A DNA stretch of 64,000 nt, from NCBI RefSeq assembly GCF_002079055.1, contig NC_047498.1, forward strand, positions 372,001 to 436,000. The letters run 5' to 3'. Made by a program: the position numbers and the translations under genes. This DNA comes from Saccharomyces paradoxus. Taxonomy: Eukaryota; Ascomycota; Saccharomycetes; Saccharomycetales; Saccharomycetaceae. Shown here in pieces: positions 1 through 9,293 of this stretch (the stretch's first letter is position 1; the number at the start of each line of letters is the position of its first letter). Below the pieces are notes generated by a model. The model saw nothing but the letters and a program-made list of their open reading frames with translations, made no database searches and was not told the DNA's origin.

Positions 1-1
1 T

Positions 2-1288
2 TCTCTTCCATCAAAAATTAGTGGTGCTCTCACTAGAGAACAGATATACTCCTACCAAGTGATGTTTAGGATTCAAGAAATTACCATCAAACTGCGCACA
101 AACGATTTTGTTCCACCCTCAAGGAAAAATAGGTCGCCTTCTCCGCCTCCAGTTTACGATGCCCAAGGCAAAAGAACGAATACCCGTGAACAGAGGTATA
201 GAAAGAAACTAGAGGATGAACGTATAAAGTTGGTTGAGATAGCCTTAAAGGCTATTCCCTACTTTGTTCCTCCAGATGATTACAAAAGACCAACGAGATT
301 CCAGGACAAGTATTATATCCCTGTGGATCAGTATCCTGATGTCAATTTCGTAGGTTTGTTATTAGGTCCTCGTGGACGTACGTTAAGAAAGCTGCAAGAA
401 GATTCTAACTGTAAGATCGCAATAAGAGGAAGAGGCTCAGTTAAAGAAGGTAAAAACGCTAGTGATTTACCTCCAGGCGCCATGAACTTTGAGGACCCCT
501 TGCATTGTTTAATTATCGCAGACTCAGAAGATAAGATCCAAAAAGGTATAAAGGTTTGCCAGAACATTGTTATTAAAGCAGTGACATCTCCCGAGGGCCA
601 GAATGATTTGAAACGAGGACAACTGAGAGAATTAGCGGAACTTAATGGTACTTTGAGAGAAGATAACAGGCCCTGTCCAATCTGTGGTCTAAAAGATCAT
701 AAAAGATATGACTGTCCAAATAGAAAGACCCCAAATATACAGGGCATTGTGTGTAAAATATGCGGACAAACCGGACACTTTAGTAGAGATTGTACATCGT
801 CGTCTCAAAGAATGAGCCGTTTTGACAGAAACGCCACCGTAAATGATTGTTCTTCAATTCCAAGCAAAGACGTACACTATAATAACAATACTTACCCAAA
901 TCAAGCGCCAAAAAGATCCCGTTATGATAACAATTCGATGGATTCTCCTTCAAGATTCCCAGCTTCTTCACGTTACGCGTCAACGCCTTCGCCACCTGCG
1001 TCACATATTTCAAGACAAGTTCAAAACGTAACGCCTACACCCCCCCCTGGCCTAACTTCGAGTAACTTTAGTTCTGGAGTTCCAGGAATGGCTCCTCCGC
1101 CACTGCAAAGCTCTCCAGAGTCAGAGCAACCAAATTTTTCCCTTCCTCCACCTCCTGGTATAACTACAGTACAATCCTCAATTGTACCTCCTCCTGGGCT
1201 AAGCGGACCTCCAGGTTTCTCTAATAATACGGACGATGACCTTAAGAAAACCAAACCTCCAGGACTTCAAGGGCCTCCCGGATTATAA
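2..1288 (+). CDS. MSL5: Msl5, branchpoint-binding protein (SF1/BBP), 5' end cut off
   Basis: Msl5 binds the intron branchpoint sequence and bridges it to the U1 snRNP in the commitment complex. The reading frame is open from base 2, so the gene starts before the window; 428 residues are visible and about 48 N-terminal ones are missing if the protein has the 476 residues of S. cerevisiae. The KH/QUA2 RNA-binding region ([18 protein letters not shown]) lies near bases 343-440. Two CCHC zinc knuckles follow, [14 protein letters not shown] near 674 and [14 protein letters not shown] near 753. The tail is proline-rich with repeated PPPG/PPG units, as expected for binding FBP11/Prp40-type WW domains. 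Identification rests on near-identity to the remembered yeast protein and on synteny. It faces CLF1, another splicing gene, across about 215 bases. Confidence 0.97.
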   Translation, partial: SLPSKISGALTREQIYSYQVMFRIQEITIKLRTNDFVPPSRKNRSPSPPPVYDAQGKRTNTREQRYRKKLEDERIKLVEIALKAIPYFVPPDDYKRPTRFQDKYYIPVDQYPDVNFVGLLLGPRGRTLRKLQEDSNCKIAIRGRGSVKEGKNASDLPPGAMNFEDPLHCLIIADSEDKIQKGIKVCQNIVIKAVTSPEGQNDLKRGQLRELAELNGTLREDNRPCPICGLKDHKRYDCPNRKTPNIQGIVCKICGQTGHFSRDCTSSSQRMSRFDRNATVNDCSSIPSKDVHYNNNTYPNQAPKRSRYDNNSMDSPSRFPASSRYASTPSPPASHISRQVQNVTPTPPPGLTSSNFSSGVPGMAPPPLQSSPESEQPNFSLPPPPGITTVQSSIVPPPGLSGPPGFSNNTDDDLKKTKPPGLQGPPGL

Positions 1289-1503
1289 CACCCTCCCCAT
1301 TATACACTTATTGCATTTTTTTTTTATTTACGTTAAAGGTATGTAGTCCCTATTCTCACGCTTCCTTTTTATTGATTTTACCTTCCTGGTTACTATTAAC
1401 TTTTGATATTTAATCTACTTACTAGCTTATTCTACTATTGTTTAGTTTCTACAACGTGAAATGCAAGGATAAAAACATTGTTTCACGATGGCTTTATCTT
1501 TGT

Positions 1504-3567
1504 TCAAGGTGCCTGTTCCTTTTTCCATTTTTTGGCTAATTCCAAGAACTTTGATGGTTTTGGCTTGTTATCGTCGATATCATCAGGGAAAACGTAGTCT
1601 ATAAATTCCTCTTCAACGCCGTCCTGTAACTTTACCTTCTTGACGACTTTGGGGAGCTTCTTTCCGACAGTTTCTTGATCGAGTTCAGTACCATAAGTTT
1701 CTTCATAGTCTCTCAGTGCTTCCAAAATAGATAGCCTCCCTTCTTTATCATCCTTGTCCTTGAAAAAAGCCACTGCTTCTTCAAAGACTTTTCTTGCCTC
1801 TACTTTATTTTCATCGGTAATTTCAAACTCAATATCTTCATCTACATTTTCACTTTGCAGTTTTGCTAAGTCTGATAGTTGTTGTTCCGTCGGGGTTGAA
1901 CTTTGATACATGGCAAATTCGATCCAGCTTTGAACAGAATATTCGTTCAACTCCAAATAACTTCTATAAAGCTTCCTTGCCTCTTCGAATTCTTGTGATT
2001 CTGTCTCGAACGTTATGTATTTTTGAAGCAATTCAATTTTAGCTTCCCTTGTTAGAAACTGGGAATTTTCATCTAACGCGATTGCATATATGCCTCTTAC
2101 TCTATCCCAATCTCCTAAATTTTCTTCTAATTCTGCATATTGTGACCAAATTTGTAGGTCAGAGGGCCGGAATTCAATAAATTTCTCATAGATTTTTCTC
2201 ACACGATCAAATTCCTTCAACTTCACTTCCAACTCGATGTAACCTTTGAAGGTTTTAGATTTGGGGCATAAGCCAATAGCTCTACCCAAAATTTTTCTTG
2301 CCCTCGGCACATCATCCTGTCGTATTAGAAATTTGGCATACATTAGCCATATTTTGGAAAATGTGAAATGCTCATGAGGAATAATATCATTAATTAACCT
2401 TTGAAAAAGTTCATCTTCCAAAAGTGAATTTTCCAATTCTAACTCCACATAGCATATATACCTCATCCATAGATAAACGTACCTTTTCCAGTGAAGAGTT
2501 TTTGATAGTCCTTTTGGTCGGCTGTCCACAATAGCTTTTTCGAAAGTTTGCATTATTTGGTTGGGGAAGCTTTCTGAAACGAGATCCAAATATAACCACC
2601 AGGTGTCATAATCATAGGCGTTATTATTCAGTGTTGTTTCATAGTCCATTTTCCTCTTATAGCTAATAGTTTCTTCTATAGAGTTTATGTTGCCGAATTG
2701 TTTTTCAAAATCTAACAGTCCACCCTTAAGTAATTGATTGGAAGGCCATTTTTCTATAGCAATTCGATAAAGGGCAGTCGATCTTTCGTATTCTTGCTGC
2801 GTAGCTTCCCAATGAGCAAATGAATTTACTAATTTTACAACCTCGGCATCAGACCAAATATGCAATTTTTGAAGGTCAGCTACTGTATCTGTCGCTAAAG
2901 AGTAAACACTTCTTGTAAATTCAGCATTACCATGTCTGTTTTCAAACTTGACCCACTTTAGCCACGTCTGCACTTGTGGATGAACCATGACGTATTTCGA
3001 ATAAATCTCTCTTACACCGTTCCAGTTTTTCTGTCTTACTTCAAAATCAACAAAGGAATTCCATGCATTAACGCCTGGCTCCAAGGAGCACCACTTGGTG
3101 TATAGTGATCGTACAATTTCGATATTGTTTAACGACTCTTCGACAATGAGGTACTTGTACCATAACTTGTCTACTCTGGGCAACGTACTAATGGCTCTGT
3201 TCATAAGATTCCTAGCGTGGTTAACACATTTTACTTTCAGTTCAGCATCAATGTATCGTACCCAAAGGGGGATGAACGAACTATCTACTAATAAAGCTCT
3301 TTCAAAGATGGATCTGGCGCGCCTCATGTCGTGCTGTTCAATTTCGAATTGCGCATAACGGATCCATTGACCCATGTCCAGTCTATTTCTCTTCAAATAA
3401 CCTTCATACTCTGTTCTCTTCCTGCGCTGGTATTCTCGAAGTTCTTCCACGTCTAGTATATCAATATTAGTCGATCCTCTTGCTTTTTGCCCCTTCTTGT
3501 ACACATCCCGCAGAATCTGCTCCGCAGAAATATGTGTATCGACGGTAGTTGGTTCTAAAGTGTCCAT
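1504..3567 (-). CDS. CLF1: Clf1 (Syf3), HAT-repeat splicing factor
   Basis: Clf1 is the crooked-neck homologue of the Prp19-associated (NTC) complex. It acts as a scaffold when the tri-snRNP joins the spliceosome, and it has also been linked to replication origins. The 687 residues match the S. cerevisiae length exactly. Nearly the whole protein is made of HAT (half-a-TPR) units, visible as repeated W-x-x-Y/F and E-x(n)-AR-x-I/V-Y/F motifs, for example RARSIFERAL, ARNLMNRAIS, VREIYSKYV and VRKIYEKFI. The C-terminus is lysine-rich and acidic. The ATG at 3567 is the natural start. The 194 bases between it and the TML25 stop hold its promoter. It converges with MSL5. Confidence 0.97.
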   Translation of the reverse strand: MDTLEPTTVDTHISAEQILRDVYKKGQKARGSTNIDILDVEELREYQRRKRTEYEGYLKRNRLDMGQWIRYAQFEIEQHDMRRARSIFERALLVDSSFIPLWVRYIDAELKVKCVNHARNLMNRAISTLPRVDKLWYKYLIVEESLNNIEIVRSLYTKWCSLEPGVNAWNSFVDFEVRQKNWNGVREIYSKYVMVHPQVQTWLKWVKFENRHGNAEFTRSVYSLATDTVADLQKLHIWSDAEVVKLVNSFAHWEATQQEYERSTALYRIAIEKWPSNQLLKGGLLDFEKQFGNINSIEETISYKRKMDYETTLNNNAYDYDTWWLYLDLVSESFPNQIMQTFEKAIVDSRPKGLSKTLHWKRYVYLWMRYICYVELELENSLLEDELFQRLINDIIPHEHFTFSKIWLMYAKFLIRQDDVPRARKILGRAIGLCPKSKTFKGYIELEVKLKEFDRVRKIYEKFIEFRPSDLQIWSQYAELEENLGDWDRVRGIYAIALDENSQFLTREAKIELLQKYITFETESQEFEEARKLYRSYLELNEYSVQSWIEFAMYQSSTPTEQQLSDLAKLQSENVDEDIEFEITDENKVEARKVFEEAVAFFKDKDDKEGRLSILEALRDYEETYGTELDQETVGKKLPKVVKKVKLQDGVEEEFIDYVFPDDIDDNKPKPSKFLELAKKWKKEQAP

Positions 3568-3761
3568 CCAGGCAATATCACTGTAGTTTTATTTCAAGTC
3601 TTCCTCTATTTTTATTATTAGCTTGCATAACCAATTAATCTCATCATCCCATATATCTAGTATTAAGGCCTTTATTTTTCTGTCGCGTCTTACGGGCGTA
3701 TATAAACTATTTAACCAAGTATAATAGCAGTGGAATTGAAGTCGCGATAGTACCAAAGGAG

Positions 3762-4445
3762 CTATAAGGACAAGCTCTTTTTAATAAATGCAGCCAAGTC
3801 CTCTAATTCCTCAGGAACTGTAGAATGGGCCATGCCCTTGTATACCTTGAATTCGTAGTCTTGTATCCCACAGCTATCTTGATAGAACTGTTTTGCCTTC
3901 ATGCCTAGACCAATAGGAACTACTGGATCCATATCACCATGCCCATGGAAAATCGGTGTATTGGCATTAATACCATTTTTGTGTTGCTTCAGAATTCCTG
4001 GGATAGAACAGAATCCAGACAGAGCCACTATAGCGCCGATTTTCCATGGTAAAGTAACAGATGTTGCGAGAGCTAATGCGGCCCCTTGAGAGAAACCTCC
4101 GATAATGATATGTTCCGGTTTAATGCCCCTGTCAATTTCCTGCTTAACTGTCTTTTCAATGGAATTCAAAGAGCTCATAAAACCGTCACTATCAACTTTG
4201 GAAAAAGTAGGGTCCCATTCCAAGATGTCAAACCAAGCAGGCATCAGTGCACCGCCGTTTGCTGTCACATGAACCTCTGGAGCATTAGGAAACACAAAAT
4301 TAGTGTGCTGAAAAGCGGCAGAGTCCCTCTGTTGTAAATACTGAGCTAAAAATCCCCAACCCGAACCTGTGTCACCTAAACCATGTAAAAATATGATAGT
4401 TTGACGTGCTGGCTGAATTTTTGCCGCAACCCTAAGTCCATTCAT
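3762..4445 (-). CDS. TML25: Tml25 (YLR118C), acyl-protein thioesterase
   Basis: This alpha/beta hydrolase of the APT1/lysophospholipase family removes palmitate from proteins such as Ras and G-alpha subunits in the cytosol. The 227-residue length equals that of the S. cerevisiae protein. The nucleophile elbow GGFSQG places the catalytic serine at 119. The likely acid is D171 (HGHGD) and the histidine is H207 (GMAHS), with spacing close to that of human APT1. The oxyanion region HGLGDTG is near residue 21. No signal peptide is present. The upstream 209 bases are shared with the divergent SRN2 gene. I am confident of the family; the palmitoyl specificity comes from knowledge of the orthologue. 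Confidence 0.95.
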   Translation of the reverse strand: MNGLRVAAKIQPARQTIIFLHGLGDTGSGWGFLAQYLQQRDSAAFQHTNFVFPNAPEVHVTANGGALMPAWFDILEWDPTFSKVDSDGFMSSLNSIEKTVKQEIDRGIKPEHIIIGGFSQGAALALATSVTLPWKIGAIVALSGFCSIPGILKQHKNGINANTPIFHGHGDMDPVVPIGLGMKAKQFYQDSCGIQDYEFKVYKGMAHSTVPEELEDLAAFIKKSLSL

Positions 4446-4654
4446 ATTCGGTAGTGTTCAAAGGGCAGATATACTATATGTACCTATTTTCGTTTTCTTT
4501 TAATGACCTTTTCATTTTATGTAGGTGCCTTTTTTCTTTGAATGGGCGTTATAAAAAGAAGGAAATATGAAAGTAAAGACTACAAAACTAAGGATAAAGC
4601 AGCGATGGAAATGAGGGGCTCGACGCAAGCAAATTAAGTATCATTAGAGCAGAA

Positions 4655-5206
4655 ATGGACGTGGTACCATCTCCGAGTGCACAAGAAAGAGTAAGCAAAA
4701 AAAACAAAAATATCCCCTTACCTGAAGGAATTCACCTTTTATCATCTAAAGAGATAATCGATCTAATTCAAACTCACAGACATCAATTAGAGCTATACGT
4801 CACAAAATTCAATCCCTTAACTGAATTTGCTGAAAAGATTAATGCCTTTAGAGATCAATTTAAACAACTGGAAGAAAGCTTTAAAGATTTACATGGACAA
4901 AGAGATAAGGTCCAAGTTTTATTAGAAAACTGCAGAATTTTAGAATCCAAATACGTAGCCAGTTGGCAAGATTATCATTCCGAATTTTCAGAAAAATATG
5001 GTGATATAGCATTGAGAAAGAAGCTAGAGCAAAATACAAAAAAACTTGACGAGGAAAGTTCGAAATTAGAAACTACCACGAGAACCATCGCGTCGGCAGA
5101 TGAACTGGATCAGTTCATTAAAAATTATATGGACATACGGACGCAATACCACTTAAGGAGAGAGAAACTGGCAACCTGGGAAAAACAAGGTAATTTGAAA
5201 TACTAG
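4655..5206 (+). CDS. SRN2: Srn2 (Vps37), ESCRT-I subunit
   Basis: Srn2/Vps37 is a subunit of ESCRT-I, which sorts ubiquitinated cargo into multivesicular endosomes together with Vps23, Vps28 and Mvb12. The 183 residues are largely helical: a conserved entry segment (PLPEGIHLLSSKEIIDLI) is followed by a Mod(r)-type coiled coil with HRHQLELYVTKFNPL and LRRE-type helices up to the stop. I recall about 213 residues for the S. cerevisiae protein. Here the ATG at 4655 is the first in frame, and an in-frame TAA at 4595 stops any upstream extension, so either the annotated lengths differ or the N-terminus is shorter in this lineage. It is divergent from TML25 and converges with YPS1. Confidence 0.88.
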   Translation: MDVVPSPSAQERVSKKNKNIPLPEGIHLLSSKEIIDLIQTHRHQLELYVTKFNPLTEFAEKINAFRDQFKQLEESFKDLHGQRDKVQVLLENCRILESKYVASWQDYHSEFSEKYGDIALRKKLEQNTKKLDEESSKLETTTRTIASADELDQFIKNYMDIRTQYHLRREKLATWEKQGNLKY

Positions 5207-5547
5207 TTCGGTAGCTAGCGCCATCATCAATATATACGTATATAGATCATACTTTATAGATTATTTTAAATGCCAAACAAATTATTAGAATATTAAGGCC
5301 TTTATTTATAAGCGATATCTCAGCTAAATAACATACTAGAAATGAGAGAGAAATATGTAAATAAATAGTAACCTATTTTCAATGGGTAAAATAAACTATT
5401 GTGAAGTTAAAATGAAGACCGCCAATGTAACAATAAAAAATTAATAATAATAATAAAAAATGGATTGCCCGAACGAGAGCAACTATCTTCTACCAGAAAC
5501 TCCAACTGGCATGAAAATGTAAATGTCTGAACTTTGTGCAACGGTTT
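5207..5547. other. SRN2/YPS1 convergent 3' spacer
   Basis: This A/T-rich spacer lies between two converging genes. It holds only terminator-like A/T tracts such as the TAATAATAATAATAA-type run near 5443-5456. I see no ORF or RNA gene in it. Confidence 0.6.
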
Positions 5548-7257
5548 TCAAATGAATGCAAAAAGAAGAGAAATTAAAGTGAAAGGTAGAGATGGAACTA
5601 TATGGTCACCAACATTTCTTTTACTTGATGTAGAAGTGGCGGATGCGGTACTGGACGTCACATTACCGCTAAAGGAAGCGGTTTGCGAGGCATTTACAGT
5701 GAATATGTTACCACCAGTAACAATAGATGCGCTTGTAGACCAAGTATTTGTATAGCCTGGCGCCTTTACGGCGCTTGGAACGGAGGATGAAATAACTTCG
5801 ATATTTTCACTTGTGGTGTTATAGCGAGCTTGAGCCATGGATATTTCAAGATTCTCCAAATCATAAACCACGTACGCGTTAGTCAAAAACGAGTCACCCA
5901 AAATGGTACCTGTGCTATCACTTGTTGGGATGATACCTAAAAGACATGTATTGCCCGCACTCAAGATAAAACTGGAGAGCGATGTATTGATGTGAAAACC
6001 ACCAAAATCGAACACTATTTGGGTACTATCATCAGATGGACAGGTTACTACGTAATATCCTAACCTGTAAGAGTATTGTGCACCTATTTCATCAGCGATC
6101 AGAGATACCACTGTTTCAGGTAAATAGGTCAAAGTAGTACCGGAATCCAATAAGGCAGGTATTTTAGTGGTCGTCAAAGTCTTGTTACCATTCTGAGAAT
6201 CACTGATCCCAATACCATTGATAGTGACATCAAATTGAATGGGGGAGCTAAATCCACTCGCACTCAGAGTGTTTACAATGGGGATGGTGTACAAAGTGCC
6301 AGTATATTTACTATGGTCCACGGCTCCGAACAAAATGGTACCGTGCTCAGCGTCCGAGTCGTTCAAATACAAAGAATACGCATTGCTTTTGATAGCGCCT
6401 GAATTTTTCAATACAATGGGGAAATTGTCGTATTTATAAGCCCTTCCACCACGAGATGCAGTAGAGCCAGAATAAGTGACTTCTAGTTCAGGCAAACCAA
6501 TACCTAAAACGCCCATAGTGGAATTCGTCTCATTGGCAACGGCAAAAGACAACCCAGTAACGTTCAAGTCACTCAAATCTAACACATCCGTACCGAAAGT
6601 ACCGGAGGCAAAAGTGCCGTCACCGTAGCTAATACTGAAGTATGTGTTGTTTGATTTGAAAGTAGAAGAGTCTGAAGTGGTAAATGTCCCGTATTCAAGA
6701 CAGTCCATGGTGGCTTCCGAAGCAGGCACGGATTGAGTTGCCGTTCCTGAACCCCCTCCTGAACCCGTGGCCGTAGGGCCAATGACACTGCCCGTTCCTG
6801 TCAACCAGCCAAATGGATTTATATCATTAACCAAAGCTCCGCTGCTTGACGAATCATCACGCTTATCAATAACACGCCTCCGGCTATCGCCCATAGTATC
6901 CGAAGAACAATATGGATTGTTCGAGCCCATAATCCATAGATCAGAGGAGCCTGTGTCCACTAGGACCGTTACGTTCTGTGGTGGCGTACCCACTTCCAAC
7001 TCCACCGAATAGAAACTTTGCTGGTTGGTAATTATAATTTCCTCATAACCGTCAGCTCTCTTAAAAAGGTGTACCTCTGGTTTTTTGTCGCTTCCAACAT
7101 TTTCTAGCGAATCCCCATAAAGCTTATGAAAGGGCAACTTAACAAACTTGGAGTTCGAGTCGTCGTCGCGCTTGTTTGCTGCCGGTATTATCTTACCCAG
7201 CACCTGCGATGCAAAGAGTGACGAAAGTACCGCAGATCTTACAGTTGCCAGTTTCAT
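5548..7257 (-). CDS. YPS1: Yps1, GPI-anchored aspartyl protease (yapsin 1)
   Basis: Yapsin 1 is a cell-surface aspartyl protease that cleaves after basic residues. It supports cell-wall integrity and the shedding of GPI proteins. The 569 residues equal the S. cerevisiae length. A signal peptide covers about residues 1-21, and the propeptide carries KR processing sites at 29-30 and 66-67. The first active-site motif is DTGSSDLW (D101); the second is LLDSGTTLTYLP near 371. A Ser/Gly/Thr-rich loop with basic pairs (SRRRVIDKRDD) after the first site is typical of Yps1, which is cut into two subunits. The tail is Ser/Thr-rich and ends in a hydrophobic GPI signal. It is the downstream partner of the tandem paralogue YPS3, which is on the same strand but lacks this loop. 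Confidence 0.97.
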   Translation of the reverse strand: MKLATVRSAVLSSLFASQVLGKIIPAANKRDDDSNSKFVKLPFHKLYGDSLENVGSDKKPEVHLFKRADGYEEIIITNQQSFYSVELEVGTPPQNVTVLVDTGSSDLWIMGSNNPYCSSDTMGDSRRRVIDKRDDSSSSGALVNDINPFGWLTGTGSVIGPTATGSGGGSGTATQSVPASEATMDCLEYGTFTTSDSSTFKSNNTYFSISYGDGTFASGTFGTDVLDLSDLNVTGLSFAVANETNSTMGVLGIGLPELEVTYSGSTASRGGRAYKYDNFPIVLKNSGAIKSNAYSLYLNDSDAEHGTILFGAVDHSKYTGTLYTIPIVNTLSASGFSSPIQFDVTINGIGISDSQNGNKTLTTTKIPALLDSGTTLTYLPETVVSLIADEIGAQYSYRLGYYVVTCPSDDSTQIVFDFGGFHINTSLSSFILSAGNTCLLGIIPTSDSTGTILGDSFLTNAYVVYDLENLEISMAQARYNTTSENIEVISSSVPSAVKAPGYTNTWSTSASIVTGGNIFTVNASQTASFSGNVTSSTASATSTSSKRNVGDHIVPSLPFTLISLLFAFI

Positions 7258-7766
7258 ATGTGGTAATATTATATTGTATGCTTGATGGTCAACTTGTCTT
7301 TTTTATTATGCTATATATTTAATATACAGAAAAGCCAATTGCGTTTTTCTTGATATCCATCCAGTTGCGGGTGTAGAAACAAATGCAAAAAGAAGGAAAA
7401 AAGTAAATCCTCTTTAACACCCTTTTCTTAAGTATTCGTCTTCCCTGTTTCTCTATAAATAAGTGCACGATTTTTTGAAAAACCTTAATTTTTTCGGAGA
7501 CATCAATGAAACGAAAATTACTCATGGCGCAGTATAAAAGGAACGAAAAGCCACTCAGTCGAGTGGATGAGGGAGGTGAGGTGGTAACAGAAAAGAGGAG
7601 GAAGGAGGCAGTGCTGCGTGTGGGTTCTAGGCTGCATGCAACGTCTGACGATCTAATCGACGCGTCAGAACGTGTATTTTAGGAATATTCTTATTTAAGT
7701 ATGCTTTTCTTCTTGAAATCGCGCAAAGAAAAGGAAAAAATGTCTATATATAGTGTCTATTGTTTC
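7258..7766 (-). promoter_or_regulatory. YPS1 promoter region
   Basis: This 509-base spacer separates two genes on the same strand, so it holds the YPS3 3' end and the YPS1 promoter. A TATA-like stretch (TATATAGCATAA on the minus strand) lies about 50 bases before the YPS1 ATG, and the Rlm1-like site sits at the far end. A 68-codon open frame in it shows no yeast-like features and is probably spurious. Confidence 0.55.
7744..7753. promoter_or_regulatory. Candidate Rlm1 binding site upstream of YPS1
   Basis: CTATATATAG is a perfect match to the Rlm1 MADS-box consensus CTA(A/T)4TAG. It lies about 490 bases upstream of the YPS1 start and just past the YPS3 stop. YPS1 is a known target of the Pkc1-Slt2-Rlm1 cell-wall pathway, which fits. 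The motif is A/T-rich, so a chance match is possible. Confidence 0.5.
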
Positions 7767-9293
7767 TTATGAGAAGAAAACGGAGAGTATGAGTAAGGAG
7801 GGAATTAGCAGTAAACGCAAGGTGGAGCGGGTACTAGCTGCAGAATTAGTAGCAGCCCTCTGAAGGGCCCTTTTGCCTTTATGAGTCGCCTTTGCAGTAG
7901 TGGTAGAGTTTGTTTTCTTGGTACTGCTTGACCTGGCAGTAGTGGCAGTAGTGGTACCGTTGGAAGTGCGCACGGTGGTAAAAATATTACCACCCGACGT
8001 GGCGGAGACGTAGTTAGACCAAGTGTTGTTATAGCTAGGGGCCTTTATTGCACTTGGGACAGTAGACTTGATGGCTTCGATGTTCTCTTTCCCCGTGCCG
8101 TACTTGGCCTGTGCTAGGGAAATCTCGTAGTTGTCCAAATCGTAGACCACGTAGGCGTTTCTCAAGAAGGAGTCGCCAAGAATAGCGGTGGCATTGCCCG
8201 CTTGTGGGATTATTGCCAAGACACAGCTCCCCACGCTGGTCTGCATAGTAAAGTCGGACAGAGGTGCATTGATGCGGAAGCCACCGAAGTCAAAGGCCAC
8301 GCTGGTTTTGTTGTCGCTTGAGGGACACGTGTACTCGTAATAGCCCAATGTCTTGGAATACGAGGCGTTTAAGCTCTTTGCTAGCAAAGCCACCGCCTGG
8401 GAGGGCAGATATGTTAGCGTTGTGCCTGAATCAAGCAGAGCTGGAAGCTTGGTTGTGGTCAATGTGATGTTGCGTTTGTCCGTTTGTAGCCCGAGGCCCT
8501 GCAAAGTGACATCAAATGCCACCGGATGCTGATAACCCTGCGACTTATACAGATTAACCAAAGGGATGGTATACAGCTGGCCCTCGTACTTGCTGTGATC
8601 GACAGCGCCGAAGAGAATGTTGCCGGAAGACTGCGACTCGTCATTTAGGAAAAGAGAGTATGCGGTCGCATCAATGGCTCCAGAGTGTTTTAGGAACAGG
8701 GGAAAGTTATCGTATTGGTAGCTTTTTTTGTCCATTACTGCGACTTTACCAGAATAGGTGACCTCGAGCGTAGAAAGACCGATCCCGAGCACACCAAAAG
8801 TCGAGTTAGATTCGTTGGCCACGGCAAACGATAGACCGCTGAGGTCTAACTCGTTATACTTGAGTTTGTCTTGGCCAAATGCGCCTTCAGCATAGGTGCC
8901 ATCTCCGTAAGCGGCATAAAAAGGCGAGGACTTGTTGGCTTTGAACGTGGACGACTTGCTCTTGTCGAACACACCGTACTGGTCACAGTCCATAACCGAA
9001 CCGCAATAGGGGTTTCCCTTGCCGGGAACCCACAAGTCTGCTGAACCTGTGTCCAGCAGCACAGTAAGGTTTTGTGAAGGCGTACCGATGGCTAGCTCAA
9101 CAGAATAGAAGCTCTGCTCGTTGGCCAGTACGAAGGTTTCATGACCGTTGGATCTCTTACTCAGCTCACCAGTGCCGCCGTCCTTTCTTTTTGTGAAGGG
9201 GATCTTGACGTACTTCTCTTCGGGAAGTACTCTACCCAGTGCCGAACTAGTCAAGACTATTAAAAAAGCCACTGCCGCCAATTGAACTTTCAT
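7767..9293 (-). CDS. YPS3: Yps3, GPI-anchored aspartyl protease (yapsin 3)
   Basis: Yapsin 3 is a paralogue of Yps1 with the same cleavage preference for basic sites and a role in the cell wall and secretory shedding. The 508-residue length equals that of S. cerevisiae. It has a signal peptide (about 1-20) and a propeptide with KR pairs at 35-36 and 46-47. Active-site motifs are DTGSADLW (D81) and LLDSGTTLTYLP. A Ser/Thr-rich stalk with many N-glycosylation sequons leads to a hydrophobic GPI-attachment tail. It lacks the long inserted loop of Yps1 and is probably a single-chain enzyme. The tandem arrangement points to an old local duplication. The upstream side opens into the gene-poor region. 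Confidence 0.97.
   Translation of the reverse strand: MKVQLAAVAFLIVLTSSALGRVLPEEKYVKIPFTKRKDGGTGELSKRSNGHETFVLANEQSFYSVELAIGTPSQNLTVLLDTGSADLWVPGKGNPYCGSVMDCDQYGVFDKSKSSTFKANKSSPFYAAYGDGTYAEGAFGQDKLKYNELDLSGLSFAVANESNSTFGVLGIGLSTLEVTYSGKVAVMDKKSYQYDNFPLFLKHSGAIDATAYSLFLNDESQSSGNILFGAVDHSKYEGQLYTIPLVNLYKSQGYQHPVAFDVTLQGLGLQTDKRNITLTTTKLPALLDSGTTLTYLPSQAVALLAKSLNASYSKTLGYYEYTCPSSDNKTSVAFDFGGFRINAPLSDFTMQTSVGSCVLAIIPQAGNATAILGDSFLRNAYVVYDLDNYEISLAQAKYGTGKENIEAIKSTVPSAIKAPSYNNTWSNYVSATSGGNIFTTVRTSNGTTTATTARSSSTKKTNSTTTAKATHKGKRALQRAATNSAASTRSTLRLLLIPSLLILSVFFS

Noticed and set aside
1318-1336. ARS-like T-rich motif after MSL5 (TTTTATTTACGTTA)
   Set aside because: It differs from the ARS consensus at one position, and such near-matches are frequent in A/T-rich yeast spacers. 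Origin mapping would be needed.
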